This document shows, in pieces, positions 27,907 to 37,075 of a DNA stretch of 64,000 bases. The notes under the pieces are model-generated. The model was given only the letters and a program-made list of their open reading frames with translations. It searched no databases and was not told the DNA's origin. This DNA is from Paucisalibacillus globulus (GTDB lineage Bacteria; Bacillota; Bacilli; Bacillales; Amphibacillaceae). The stretch is from assembly GCF_900184735.1 (NCBI RefSeq), contig NZ_LT855393.1:62001-126000 (forward strand). Reading direction: 5' to 3'. The translations under genes were made by a program, and so were the position numbers. The number at the start of each line of letters is the position of its first letter. Positions within the stretch are counted from its first letter, which is position 1.

Positions 27907-28524
27907 TCAGTCAAAAATAGTTTCTTTATTCGGATCGTCTAGAAATTCAAATAACATTTGAATTTGCGACGCTGTGTTTCTACTGGTTGATAGTTCTGGT
28001 AGATTATCTTTTTCATAAAAATCAATTGCCTTTGTTTCTAATCCTGGTTTCCCGTAGCCACCTACTATGTCACATTGGATAAACACCTTATAATAATGAA
28101 ATGCTTGTGGAGGATGGGGGTGTTTATTCATATCCAGTAGTGCTACTAGTTTTGTAGGTACAACCTCAAACCCCGACTCTTCTTCTATCTCCTTCACAAT
28201 ATTTTCAGCAGGTGACAAACCAACATCACAGAACCCACCAGGTAAAGACCACCGGCTATCTTTTGCTTCTTGTACCAGGAGGATTGTATTCTCTTTAAAT
28301 ACAACCCCACGAACATCTACTTTTGGGGTTTGGTAACCTGTATCATGGGTGAAGATATCCTTGACTACTTTCATTTCTAATCCTGAGTATTCCGTTAGAA
28401 TCTCAGCACTTATATTTCGCAATTCTTCATATCGTTCGATCTCAAAAGCATCTTTTGAAAATGCTAATCCTGCTTGTGATAGAGATTGGATTCTTCTCGC
28501 CCACTCTAACCATTTATTACTCAA
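27907..28524 (-). CDS. NUDIX hydrolase with N-terminal Nudix_N_2-like domain
   Basis: 205 aa. Residues 1-65 form the helical N-terminal domain found in the YjhB/ADP-ribose pyrophosphatase group; the NUDIX box GGFCDVGLSPAENIVKEIEEES follows near residue 95 in two halves. In the box the first conserved Glu (Gx5E) is Leu and the Arg is Lys, while the metal-binding EIEEE block is kept. It probably hydrolyses a nucleoside diphosphate linked to another group. Divergent from the EamA transporter gene. Confidence 0.83.
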   Translation of the reverse strand: MSNKWLEWARRIQSLSQAGLAFSKDAFEIERYEELRNISAEILTEYSGLEMKVVKDIFTHDTGYQTPKVDVRGVVFKENTILLVQEAKDSRWSLPGGFCDVGLSPAENIVKEIEEESGFEVVPTKLVALLDMNKHPHPPQAFHYYKVFIQCDIVGGYGKPGLETKAIDFYEKDNLPELSTSRNTASQIQMLFEFLDDPNKETIFD

Positions 28525-28565
28525 GTAAGAACACCTACCTTAAGTCTCTTTTTCTAGCTACTTTA

Positions 28566-28574
28566 TGCTATAAT
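28566..28574 (+). promoter_or_regulatory. Extended -10 promoter for EamA gene
   Basis: TGCTATAAT, a textbook extended -10 element (TGnTATAAT), 37 bp before the start codon; no good -35 is seen. Confidence 0.55.
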
Positions 28575-28610
28575 AATAGAATTAGTTTTCTGCATCAAGG
28601 AGGACTCATC

Positions 28611-29507
28611 ATGAGGTTCAATAAAGGAATTATCTTGGTATTAATCGGGGCTGGATGTTTTGGATTCACACCGGTATTTGCCAAATTAGGGTTTAGCTAT
28701 GGCTACTCTCTAGGACAAATTACAATTGTCCAAATGCTCATTTCATTTCTAGTACTATGGGTCTTGACTCTATTAAATAAACGGGCAAGCTTTAAAGGAG
28801 TTAACCGAAAGAATATCCTACCAATCATCATGACTGGCTGTTTTGTCGGGTTAACGAGTATATTTTACTACGGATCCATGCAGTATCTACCCGCATCACT
28901 TGCCATCATCTTGATGTTCCAATTTGTTTGGATTGGGATCATACTGGATTGGATTTTCACGAAAGTTAAGCCTGCACCTATAACCGTGGTATCGATCATT
29001 CTCATTTTAGTAGGCGTCTTTTTTGCTTCAGACATCATAACCGGTGATATACAGGGCCTACCTATTAAGGGATTTGTCTACGGAATTCTATCTGCATTCA
29101 CCTATGCGGGTTTTATTTTTTTCAGTGGAAAAGTTGCCGTACATGTCGATGCATGGACCCGAACATCTATCATGGTGACCGGTTCAACCATCTTAGTGCT
29201 TGTCTTATTCATGCGTGACATCCCTACTATCATCCCACTAGAAGGAAGTTTAGTAGCAGTGGCCATTGGTGTTGCTTTATTTGGGGCAGTCCTGCCTCCG
29301 TTATTCTTTACAGCTGGTGCACCATTGATTTCAGGCGGGCTAGCTAATATCTTAACATCCTTTGAATTACCGGTAGCGATTCTATCAGCTAGTATTTTAC
29401 TCTCAGAAACGGTAACACCGCTTCAGTGGATCGGTACAGCGATTATCCTTGGAGCCATTGCCTTAAATGAGCTCGGCGCGAACTATCTTAAACGAGCCAA
29501 AACATAG
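28611..29507 (+). CDS. EamA/DMT-superfamily transporter
   Basis: 298 aa with ten transmembrane helices in two homologous EamA halves (GAGCFGFTPVFAKLGF in the first; YGILSAFTYAGFIFFSGK in the second). Drug/metabolite transporters of this type export amino acids, metabolites or drugs. The ATG at 28611 lies nine bases after AAGGAGG; the frame extends 52 codons upstream without support. Monocistronic. The 283 bp after it hold only the M4 protease promoter region. Confidence 0.88.
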   Translation: MRFNKGIILVLIGAGCFGFTPVFAKLGFSYGYSLGQITIVQMLISFLVLWVLTLLNKRASFKGVNRKNILPIIMTGCFVGLTSIFYYGSMQYLPASLAIILMFQFVWIGIILDWIFTKVKPAPITVVSIILILVGVFFASDIITGDIQGLPIKGFVYGILSAFTYAGFIFFSGKVAVHVDAWTRTSIMVTGSTILVLVLFMRDIPTIIPLEGSLVAVAIGVALFGAVLPPLFFTAGAPLISGGLANILTSFELPVAILSASILLSETVTPLQWIGTAIILGAIALNELGANYLKRAKT

Positions 29508-29790
29508 TGAACGGGAAGAGTAGTTCTTCCCTTCACCAATGAATTATCCATAATAAAAAATCTCCATCTATATAGAGTTCCACATATCAGGTCATATTCC
29601 TTCTATCAACCATAAAAATAACAACAATTCCCTATAAATTACTTCGACACTCGAATTAATAGCTACTTAAGTAACAGAAGAAAGGATCAAATTGAGAACT
29701 ACTCCCTAATTGATAATTAATTCTAAATCATCATGTTATTATAGCTTCTCTCCCCTATAATAGATTCCAATACGAATAGGAGGGATAAAG

Positions 29791-31452
29791 ATGAAGAAGA
29801 AAAAACTACTCCCAGCAATTCTACTATCTACAGCGTTTATCGCAGGATCTCTTTCACCAAGTACCGTCTTAGCAAAACCCCATGAAGCTGCAGACTCCAT
29901 CCAAGTACAAACCCAAAAACAATGGAATGAAAAGGCCAACGTCCCCATCTTTGTAAAAGAAAGATTCGCAGAAAACTATGAATCTAGCAATGTAAAGAAT
30001 GCACTAGATTTCCTAGCGAAACAAGAGGGGAAACTAGGAATCAACAACCCCAAACAGAATTTAAAAGTTAAAAACATCGAGAAAGATAGCTTAGGCATGA
30101 CACATATTCGTTTTGAACAAACGAAAAACAATGTAAAGGTAGATGGAGCTGAAATCGTGGTTCATTTTAATAAAGACCACCAAGTCGTCAGTGTGAATGG
30201 ACATATTAATCAGGCAGCACTAGCAGATACTAAACTCACGACCTCTGCTACTGTATCAAAAGATCTAGCCATAAAAGAGGCCAAGTCCTCAGTAAAAGCG
30301 CCATTGGAATTGGCCTTTGAGCCAGAATCAGAGCTGGTCGTTTACCCATTTGAAGGAAAGAACCACCTGGCACATAAAGTCAATCTCACCTTCGTAGATG
30401 ACGAACCTGGAAACTGGTTTATTTATGTGGATGCAAACTCTGGAAAAGTAATCGATAAGATCAATGCACTGCTACATGCAGAAGAGGTCAAAAAGAAACA
30501 TCATAATGGGGTTGGAGAGGGAGTACATGGGCAATTACGACATATCCATACCACTAAAGAGATTTCAAAAGGTAGTCCGACCGTCTTCAAACTATATGAT
30601 GAATCACATGAAAACCTAGAGGGAATTTATACCTTGGATTACAACACTGGTGAGATATTTTCAAATCCTAGTTCCTCATGGAAGGATCCTTATTTAGCTC
30701 CTGCAGTAGATGCACAATATAATTCGGAGAAAGTGTATAATTATTATTTAGAGGAACACAACCGAAATTCTCTAGATGATAATGGGATGGCGATCATCTC
30801 GTATGTACATGTAGGAACTAACTTTAATAATGCCTTCTGGAACGGACGATATATGGCCTATGGCGATGGCGACGGAGAATTCATGGTTCCATTATCAGCA
30901 GGACTAGATGTAGCAGCACATGAAATGACACATGGTGTCATTACCAATTCCGCGAATCTACAATACCGATTCCAATCTGGTGCCCTAAACGAATCCTTCG
31001 CGGATGTCTTTGGTGCATTAATTGACGAGGACGATTGGGAAATGGGTGAAGACATCATGGCACCAGCTGCTAAAGCAGAAGGAAGAACGGCCTTACGTAG
31101 CCTAAGTAACCCAGATCAATTCCCTGTATCTGCTGAACGAGCTCCTTATGGGGATGGGTATTATCCAGAACATATGGATGAGTTCTATGATATGCCAGCT
31201 AATGTAGACAATGGCGGCGTACATGTCAACTCCTCTATTACAAACCATGCCGCATTCCTAATTGGTGAAGAAATTGGAAAAGAAAAACTTGGCCAAATAT
31301 ATTACCGTGCTCTAACAGTCTATCTAACTCCTACATCTGATTTTAGCGATGCACGAAATGCTATTGTTCAGTCTGCTGCAGATATTTACGGGGATGGTAG
31401 TCCTGAAGTTGCAGCTGTGGAGAGTGGATTTGATGCGGTAGGGATTTTTTGA
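29791..31452 (+). CDS. Thermolysin-family (M4) extracellular neutral protease
   Basis: 553 aa prepro-enzyme. Signal peptide (to about residue 28, VLA-KP), FTP and PepSY propeptide domains (about 60-230), then the M4 catalytic domain with HEMTH at 377-381 and the zinc ligand Glu in NESFAD (401), and the C-terminal M4 domain with GVHVNSSI containing the catalytic His. It is secreted and degrades external proteins. The propeptide is expected to fold and inhibit the enzyme until self-cleavage. AGGAGGGA precedes the ATG and TATAAT lies at 29755. A terminator follows. Confidence 0.95.
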   Translation: MKKKKLLPAILLSTAFIAGSLSPSTVLAKPHEAADSIQVQTQKQWNEKANVPIFVKERFAENYESSNVKNALDFLAKQEGKLGINNPKQNLKVKNIEKDSLGMTHIRFEQTKNNVKVDGAEIVVHFNKDHQVVSVNGHINQAALADTKLTTSATVSKDLAIKEAKSSVKAPLELAFEPESELVVYPFEGKNHLAHKVNLTFVDDEPGNWFIYVDANSGKVIDKINALLHAEEVKKKHHNGVGEGVHGQLRHIHTTKEISKGSPTVFKLYDESHENLEGIYTLDYNTGEIFSNPSSSWKDPYLAPAVDAQYNSEKVYNYYLEEHNRNSLDDNGMAIISYVHVGTNFNNAFWNGRYMAYGDGDGEFMVPLSAGLDVAAHEMTHGVITNSANLQYRFQSGALNESFADVFGALIDEDDWEMGEDIMAPAAKAEGRTALRSLSNPDQFPVSAERAPYGDGYYPEHMDEFYDMPANVDNGGVHVNSSITNHAAFLIGEEIGKEKLGQIYYRALTVYLTPTSDFSDARNAIVQSAADIYGDGSPEVAAVESGFDAVGIF

Positions 31453-31486
31453 GTTATTGAGTTCATATAAAAAACAACTAACATGC

Positions 31487-31518
31487 AAAACGCTTGGAAA
31501 AAGTCCCAAGCGTTTTTT
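31487..31518 (+). terminator. Terminator after M4 protease
   Basis: AAAACGCTTGG pairs with CCAAGCGTTTT, then T-rich. Confidence 0.88.
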
Positions 31519-31638
31519 CTTATATCAATTAGGCAACCGATCGTTTAACAGGTTAAAAACAACAAAGCCATTATTTCTAAGTTTTCCCAATAATGTTATT
31601 ATTATATAGGAATAACAATTCAAAAGGAGGAGTTTCTT

Positions 31639-32127
31639 TTGACAACAACCACAAATGATAAAACTATTATTAATGAGGTTACAATTCAAGCACCAGTAAG
31701 TTTAGTATGGTATGCCTGGACTATCTCTGAAAGAGTTTCTGAATGGTTTGCCCCTGAAGCGGAAATAGAGTTGACAGAAGGTGGAGCATACGAACTATAC
31801 TTTATACCTGGAAATCGTACAAGTATGAATACCAAGGGTTGTAAGATCACAAAACTTATTAACGAAAAAGAGTTACATTTTACCTGGAAAGGTCCAGACC
31901 AATTCGAGACCTTGATGAACAAAGAAAGTGAGTTAACCCTTGTTAGAGTAAGTTTCGAATCAATCCATGATAATAATACAAAGGTGATCATTGAACATAA
32001 TGGATTTAATGAAAATGAGGAATGGCTTGAAGCAATGAACTGGCATCAAATGGCCTGGTCGGGTGCTCTAGATAGCCTGAAATCTGCTCTTGAAAAGGGC
32101 GAAGGGAAATTATGTTGCCAACCCTAA
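31639..32127 (+). CDS. SRPBCC/AHSA1-like domain protein
   Basis: 162 aa. START-like helix-grip fold of the AHSA1 group: VTIQAPVSLVWYAWTISERVSEWF at the N-terminus in two parts and the long C-terminal helix MNWHQMAWSGALDSLKSAL. Binds a hydrophobic ligand or partner protein; exact role unknown. The start codon is TTG at 31639 with AAAGGAGGAG eight bases upstream. Ends at a terminator. Confidence 0.85.
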   Translation: MTTTTNDKTIINEVTIQAPVSLVWYAWTISERVSEWFAPEAEIELTEGGAYELYFIPGNRTSMNTKGCKITKLINEKELHFTWKGPDQFETLMNKESELTLVRVSFESIHDNNTKVIIEHNGFNENEEWLEAMNWHQMAWSGALDSLKSALEKGEGKLCCQP

Positions 32128-32140
32128 AAACATGTTTAGT

Positions 32141-32182
32141 AAACCATCTATATTGTTAAAATATATAGATGGTTTATTTTTT
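32141..32182 (+). terminator. Terminator after SRPBCC gene
   Basis: AAACCATCTATAT pairs with ATATAGATGGTTT, followed by ATTTTTTATTT. Confidence 0.85.
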
Positions 32183-32244
32183 ATTTCGTGACTGTTTAAA
32201 TTATACAAACCAATATACTACAAAATCCTATTTCATTTACTAGA

Positions 32245-32856
32245 TTATAATGTGAACTTAAGTTTTTCGTCTTTTATAGAACCTTGTTTTACATATTTAA
32301 TGATTTTTTCCGCCTCAGTGCCAACACGGATTCTTCCCTTTTCACTTGAATGCCAATTATCTTCCCGGGTTACACCATCATGGGTTGGACATAAGGTAAA
32401 TTTAATCCAACTAGGCATGTATGTTTTCAATGTCATGACTAACCTCTTCATATGAAAGGAGTTGGTTACTACTAGTAATCTATTGATACGATGAAGTTGA
32501 AATTCCCTTTGTAATACCAATAATGAAGCTAATACATTTTCTAAAGTATTTAATGATTCTCCTTCTGTAAGTATATTCTTTTCTGGAATCCCTAAGTCCA
32601 ATGCTTCCTTTTTTAATAATGCGGATTCAGTCGATTCACTTCCCTCAAATTTCATTCCACCAGAAAACAATATTTTTTTCGCTCTACCTTGTTTATATAA
32701 TTCGATTGCTGTTGGCAATCTGTAATGGACTGCTGTTTTACTCCCTACAACCAAGATACAATCACCAGTATGATAATCATCCTCCATATCCTTAAATATG
32801 AGGTTGGTTATTTGCTCTCTAGTTAATTCTTCAAAATTCAATTGCGAAATATACAT
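32245..32856 (-). CDS. YdcF/ElyC-family (DUF218) protein
   Basis: 203 aa, one DUF218 domain: CILVVGSKTAVHYRLPTAIEL, KKILFSGG, then NTLENVLAS and the VVTNSFHMKRL motif with conserved His. No membrane helices, so cytoplasmic, unlike E. coli SanA/ElyC. Family members are linked to envelope and peptidoglycan precursor maintenance; the reaction is not settled. Single gene. Confidence 0.85.
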   Translation of the reverse strand: MYISQLNFEELTREQITNLIFKDMEDDYHTGDCILVVGSKTAVHYRLPTAIELYKQGRAKKILFSGGMKFEGSESTESALLKKEALDLGIPEKNILTEGESLNTLENVLASLLVLQREFQLHRINRLLVVTNSFHMKRLVMTLKTYMPSWIKFTLCPTHDGVTREDNWHSSEKGRIRVGTEAEKIIKYVKQGSIKDEKLKFTL

Positions 32857-32959
32857 AAGTCACCTCTGTTTTATTGACCAAAACTGCCTGGTAGTATAAT
32901 AACCTCTGTCTAAATTTTAACATAATATTCAGAAACTTAAATCGGCTATTTAACCATTA

Positions 32960-32992
32960 GAAAAAGGCGATCTCCATTGATCACCTTTTTAA
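32960..32992. terminator. Bidirectional terminator
   Basis: AAAAAGGcGATC pairs with GATCaCCTTTTT; suits the 152-aa gene on the minus strand. Confidence 0.7.
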
Positions 32993-33014
32993 TATGGCAT
33001 CCCAATTAGAGTAA

Positions 33015-33473
33015 TCAAGCGATTAAGTCCACTATCCTATTTAATGACCTAATAACAGGTAATAGCGGAAGTAAAACCGCAAGAATAATATTGCTTCCAA
33101 CAACTGCATTCCAGAATCCCAATCCATTTCGCAGCTTATAAATTAACAAAAACGCCGATATCGTAACAGCAGAAAATAATAGCCATAAAAATTCCTTTTG
33201 TCTATTTACTTCATACTCAATTTCGTATATCTTCCAGTTCTCATGCTCCGAAAAGGACTGCGTGATTAATTCTTTTTCTACTCCGATAATATTGAATGAT
33301 CGTAATGCTATATAATCTTTTTGTACTTCTTCTATATCGTATCCATTAGGTAAGATGGAAAGCTTATACACAATAAGATAGGAAATACTAATGAAAATAC
33401 TTGAAATGAGTATAAAAGCTAAGAACTTTTTAAGTTTTGAAATGAATTTATTATTGTTATTTATCTTCGTCAT
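33015..33473 (-). CDS. Hypothetical membrane protein
   Basis: 152 aa, not recognised. Helices at about 18-38, 94-112 and 120-145, with a charged outer or cytoplasmic segment of some 50 residues (NGYDIEEVQKDYIALRSF) between the first and second. Low-complexity basic start MTKINNNNK. Terminator downstream; the divergent HTH gene lies 265 bp away, and that gap carries a TGCAAC/GTTGCA inverted repeat (33641-33657) of unknown use. Confidence 0.6.
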   Translation of the reverse strand: MTKINNNNKFISKLKKFLAFILISSIFISISYLIVYKLSILPNGYDIEEVQKDYIALRSFNIIGVEKELITQSFSEHENWKIYEIEYEVNRQKEFLWLLFSAVTISAFLLIYKLRNGLGFWNAVVGSNIILAVLLPLLPVIRSLNRIVDLIA

Positions 33474-33738
33474 CCCCTAACCCAGCCTTAAAAGCAACGA
33501 TTTATTAAACCTTAGCATCTTGAAACGTGTACCTTCCTTCAAAATAATATCACAGATTTCTCCCAAGCAGTATAATGAATCCTTAGCATTTATTACGTAA
33601 CATAAAGAATAATAACCATAAATAAAACAAGGATAATTCATATGCAACGTGAGGTTGCACCTTGATGCACCTATAACTATCTTTACTTTAGCTAATCGAT
33701 TCCTCAATAATGGGAAATATGGAAAGGTGATGACTAAC

Positions 33739-34194
33739 ATGATTTTTAGTGAACGATTAAAAAAGGAACGAGAAAAAAGAGGGTGGTCACAAACAGATCT
33801 TGCTGATAAAATCCATGTGAGTCGCCAATCCGTTTCAAAATGGGAAACTGGTAAGAATTATCCAAGTATCGAAATTATTATCGAGTTGAGTGATTTATTC
33901 GGTATCACCATAGATGAAATGTTGAGGAGTGACGAAGAATTGACAGAAAAAGTAATTAAAGATAGTAAGAAATTAGCATATCCAAAGTGGAAAACGTTTT
34001 TTGATAGTGTATTTATGTTAGGAGCTTTTCTATTACTAGCAAAACTAATTATATTGGGCTTAAATCATTTTTTTGGTACAAATATTATGATTCTAGAAGG
34101 ATTACCAAAAGGCATGGTAAGTTTTGCACCATTAGTATTAATGGTTATCGGTGGCATCGGTACAGATAGCTTGAAAAAGAAGTACATTGAATAA
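33739..34194 (+). CDS. XRE-family regulator with membrane tail
   Basis: 151 aa. An XRE helix-turn-helix at residues 3-60 (ERLKKEREKRGWSQTDLADK, HVSRQSVSKWE) is joined to two hydrophobic helices (about 90-108 and 125-142), so this is a membrane-tethered DNA-binding protein. Such fusions occur widely in Firmicutes and often act on neighbouring genes. ATG at 33739 chosen because GGAAAGGTGAT lies at the right distance. Confidence 0.85.
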   Translation: MIFSERLKKEREKRGWSQTDLADKIHVSRQSVSKWETGKNYPSIEIIIELSDLFGITIDEMLRSDEELTEKVIKDSKKLAYPKWKTFFDSVFMLGAFLLLAKLIILGLNHFFGTNIMILEGLPKGMVSFAPLVLMVIGGIGTDSLKKKYIE

Positions 34195-34211
34195 CATATA
34201 TGATAACTACT

Positions 34212-34253
34212 GCACCCCAAGAGTTACAGTTGCCTCTTTGACTTTTGGGGTGC
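34212..34253. terminator. Hairpin between convergent genes
   Basis: GCACCCCAA pairs with TTGGGGTGC; no T run, so function is uncertain. Confidence 0.45.
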
Positions 34254-34274
34254 TACCATATTGAACCTATAATG

Positions 34275-34469
34275 TTAGCGAAAGAATACGGAATAGATAA
34301 TAAATCCAAGTAAGAGTGCAACAATTAGAATCAAAGTACCTTTCCAACTCATTCTTCCGACTAAATCGGCTAATCCTCCACCGTGAACACTACCAGCGGG
34401 ATTTCTTTTTAATTCTTCTTGCCGCATTTTCTCTCTTCTTTCTTCAGGTGTTTCTTGGTTATTGCTCAC
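34275..34469 (-). CDS. DUF6366-family small membrane protein
   Basis: 64 aa from a GTG start at 34469, six bases after AAAGGGTGAT. The N-terminal ETPEERREKMRQEELKRNP block followed by a glycine-rich linker and one C-terminal helix is the DUF6366 pattern. Function unknown. Same strand as the DUF4260 and GNAT genes upstream; likely one transcript. Confidence 0.8.
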   Translation of the reverse strand: MSNNQETPEERREKMRQEELKRNPAGSVHGGGLADLVGRMSWKGTLILIVALLLGFIIYSVFFR

Positions 34470-34518
34470 CACAATATCACCCTTTCCTAACGCACCCCTT
34501 AGCAATTTAAATCCCACA

Positions 34519-34866
34519 TTAAACACGATTCAAATGAGTGTCTTTAAATTCCGTCGGGTATTTTAATCCATATCCAATCATTCTATCCATTCCAATATGG
34601 GACGACCAGATTAAACCGATCGCTAAAGCCGTTTGATTCTCAAATAAAAGCCCTACGAAAATAATAATAATCGCGATTGTATAAGTATGAAAAATATTAT
34701 AAATCCTAGCACCAATTCTATTATTAACGACATAACCTAGCATGGAAATATCCGGTGCAAACAACAAGACTAAAAATAAGACCCAACTAAATTGACTGTC
34801 CCAATAAAAGTAAAGACTTAACACCAAGACCGCAAGACCTTCTACATGCAATAGAATTTTATTCAA
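34519..34866 (-). CDS. DUF4260-family membrane protein
   Basis: 115 aa from a TTG at 34866 with GGGGGA six bases upstream; the 13-codon longer frame overlaps the preceding gene. Four helices, with LFAPDISMLGYVVNNRIGA and WSSHIGMDRMIGYGLKY characteristic of DUF4260. Function unknown. Begins 16 bp after the acetyltransferase stop codon. Confidence 0.8.
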   Translation of the reverse strand: MNKILLHVEGLAVLVLSLYFYWDSQFSWVLFLVLLFAPDISMLGYVVNNRIGARIYNIFHTYTIAIIIIFVGLLFENQTALAIGLIWSSHIGMDRMIGYGLKYPTEFKDTHLNRV

Positions 34867-34882
34867 ATAAATTCCCCCAATC

Positions 34883-35713
34883 CTATTTATCAAACGAAAA
34901 TTCATAGCCTACATAATTAAACACATTGATTAATCCAATATTCACCGCAACGGCAATAGAGGGTTTATTACTTTCCATCACGTCCCAATATGGAAGAAGA
35001 TCCTGTTCCAAGCAATTTTTGACAAACATCTGAGCTAACTTTTGTGCTATCTTCTTCCCCCGATGAACCGCTTCTGTTTCAATATCCACCCCATGTACAT
35101 TTCCAACGACAAAACCAGAGAAACATAAACTAATAATTTCATTGTTATGTACCATGCAATAACCTATTCCGTTTTCAAAGAATTCATTTGGGGATGACCA
35201 ATACTCTAAAATTTTGCCATGTAATAATTCCATATAATGTATCTCATTTTTATTTTCATAGAAAGCTTTATCGTTCTTCACAACACGGTACTCATGGTCA
35301 GTGACTGGATCATTCATTACTTGATACCCTTCATCAGGTAGCATGTACACTTTCTGATTCCAACTCCCTAATGTACGATGTTCAAATATCCTCTCGATAA
35401 CTTTATCCCATTTGGCATGATTGCCAATGTCTTCAAACCAACTCAAGCCTACTTTTCGCGCTTCTGGTATGATCACGGTATCAATGTATGAATTAATTTT
35501 TTGATTGAACGACTCATTCTCTTCATTTCCAATAAAGAAAAATCCATCATTATTCCCTAACCAGACAAGTCCAGTAGTTGGAGAGCTGGGATTGTCTACA
35601 AAGATACGACCGGGGTTATAACCTTCCACTACAGCTTTTACTTCTAGTTGTCCCTGCTGATTGATAATCCTTTTGCACCGATAAAATTCCTCTGTTTTCA
35701 GTTCAGAAATCAT
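34883..35713 (-). CDS. GNAT acetyltransferase (PF12746-like)
   Basis: 276 aa. The N-terminal part is family-specific; the C-terminal GNAT core has VVGNVHGVDIETEAVHRGKK with the acetyl-CoA loop HRGKKIAQKLA, followed by PYWDVMESNKPSIAVA and the closing GYEF strand. This fits the Firmicute GNAT_acetyltran family, substrate unknown. First gene of a likely three-gene transcript with the DUF4260 and DUF6366 genes. Confidence 0.83.
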   Translation of the reverse strand: MISELKTEEFYRCKRIINQQGQLEVKAVVEGYNPGRIFVDNPSSPTTGLVWLGNNDGFFFIGNEENESFNQKINSYIDTVIIPEARKVGLSWFEDIGNHAKWDKVIERIFEHRTLGSWNQKVYMLPDEGYQVMNDPVTDHEYRVVKNDKAFYENKNEIHYMELLHGKILEYWSSPNEFFENGIGYCMVHNNEIISLCFSGFVVGNVHGVDIETEAVHRGKKIAQKLAQMFVKNCLEQDLLPYWDVMESNKPSIAVAVNIGLINVFNYVGYEFSFDK

Positions 35714-35891
35714 AGAATACCTCTTTTCCCTAACGAATCAAAACAAATCCAGCTAATATGTCTTTATGTTAGCATAATATTCTAAAAATAGTGCTTCTAA
35801 ATTTGGAAAGAAAATCAAGGGATGATACTATTTTATGTTACGATGTAGTAGAATATTTAGAAAATTAAGTCCGTCGAATGGAGGTGTGTTT

Positions 35892-36269
35892 ATGAAAAGA
35901 GTATTAACTCTTCTAATCCTTGTTATCATGCTGGGAGCTTGTAGTCAACAGGATAACAACCAAATCACTTCTAATGATGAACGAGATGAAGGTGTCATTG
36001 TTCATATAGAGTACGATACCTCGAATGAAAATTACGTAGTATTAACTTTGCCAAGTGTAGAGAACATTACCTATTTAGATAAAACGGAAGATGAATTAAT
36101 TCAACTAGCACAAGAAAACAATGGTGTTTACTACGAGATTAGCCAAGAAAAGTATGAAGAACTGGACTTAAACATAGGTATACGAATAGCTGCTTATTTT
36201 GATGCTGAGTTCGAATCTGATCCACCTTTACGGATTACGGATAAGATAGAGGTCATTTCAGAGGAGTAA
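35892..36269 (+). CDS. DUF3221-like lipoprotein
   Basis: 125 aa. Lipobox LGAC ends a short signal peptide (MKRVLTLLILVIML). The mature part, with VIVHIEYDTSNENYVVLTL, resembles DUF3221 lipoproteins of Bacillaceae, whose role is unknown. ATG at 35892 follows GGAGGTG by 5 bases. Leads a group of three small envelope-protein genes on this strand. Confidence 0.75.
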   Translation: MKRVLTLLILVIMLGACSQQDNNQITSNDERDEGVIVHIEYDTSNENYVVLTLPSVENITYLDKTEDELIQLAQENNGVYYEISQEKYEELDLNIGIRIAAYFDAEFESDPPLRITDKIEVISEE

Positions 36270-36300
36270 TTTATATTCAACTCTACAGGGAGGGAGAAAA

Positions 36301-36486
36301 ATCAATAGGTATCAGAAAATAACCATTATGTTTATCTTATTAGGTACTTCATTTATAGCTTTTGGATTGGCATTTAAGGAATACGTTGAGTTTTCGCCAC
36401 TTATCGGTTGGGGATTTGGACTTCTATGTCAATTACTTGCTTTAGTATTTGCTATTAAATGGGAAAGAGACAAAAATGGAAATTAA
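36301..36486 (+). CDS. Small membrane protein with apparent ATC start
   Basis: 61 aa if initiated at ATC 36301 (NRYQKITIMFILL...). AGGGAGGGAG lies at ideal spacing from that codon, and no ATG, GTG or TTG occurs in frame between the site and codon 10. The only canonical alternative, ATG at 36328, has no ribosome site and would cut into the first helix. Two transmembrane segments, then a basic tail KWERDKNGN. Not recognised. Lies 31 bp after the DUF3221 gene, before a lipoprotein gene that shows the same start anomaly. Confidence 0.6.
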   Translation: MNRYQKITIMFILLGTSFIAFGLAFKEYVEFSPLIGWGFGLLCQLLALVFAIKWERDKNGN

Positions 36487-36543
36487 TCTAATGATGTAAA
36501 CTCTACTTGTCGTAGTGATTTACTTTACCAAAGGGGTGATCAT

Positions 36544-37056
36544 ATCAAAAAGTCACTTGGGATACTTTTCTTATTAATAATCATAATCAGCTTGACGGCT
36601 TGCAGTGAGTCAACAACTGAACACAATATTGAGGCGTTTGTAAAAGATTATAAAACAAAACAATACACCATTAATGATCTAACTCAGCTAGCTGGCAAAC
36701 ATCCAGTGGAAATCAACGCTATATTTACAGAGAAATTAGAGTCCTATCTTTCAGAAGATGAACTGGAAAACCTAACAATAAATCGTTTTTTCTTAGTTAC
36801 GCCTAATGTTGCAATTGCTGCTAATAAAAAAGTGAAGTTAGAAACCATCAGTTTGGAGAAAGTGGAAGATAACGAAGACGGATCAATCAATTACAACTAC
36901 ACATTAGAAATAGATTACTATGATGATCAGTCATCTGAGATTATTGAAAAAGAAGGGCAATTGACGATTCTAGTAAATGATGATGAATTGAAAATTACGC
37001 GAGATTGGGAAAAGATGACTCAATTTGAAGAAGAAGTATTATCTAGATCACATTAG
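36544..37056 (+). CDS. Lipoprotein with apparent ATC start
   Basis: 170 aa if started at ATC 36544: KKSLGILFLLIIIISLTAC is a complete basic-hydrophobic-lipobox signal, preceded by AAGGGGTGAT. No canonical start codon lies in frame upstream back to 36490, and the first one inside, TTG at 36592, would destroy the signal peptide. The mature part (about 150 residues, acidic, with ETISLEKVEDNEDGSINYNY) is not recognised. Followed 19 bp later by an acetyltransferase gene. Confidence 0.7.
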   Translation: MKKSLGILFLLIIIISLTACSESTTEHNIEAFVKDYKTKQYTINDLTQLAGKHPVEINAIFTEKLESYLSEDELENLTINRFFLVTPNVAIAANKKVKLETISLEKVEDNEDGSINYNYTLEIDYYDDQSSEIIEKEGQLTILVNDDELKITRDWEKMTQFEEEVLSRSH

Positions 37057-37075
37057 ATAATTAGGAGCTGTCCAC

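Noticed and set aside
33477-33740. 87-codon minus-strand frame between the membrane protein and HTH genes
   Set aside because: Overlaps the likely promoter region of the HTH gene, lacks a ribosome site and shows no recognisable protein character.
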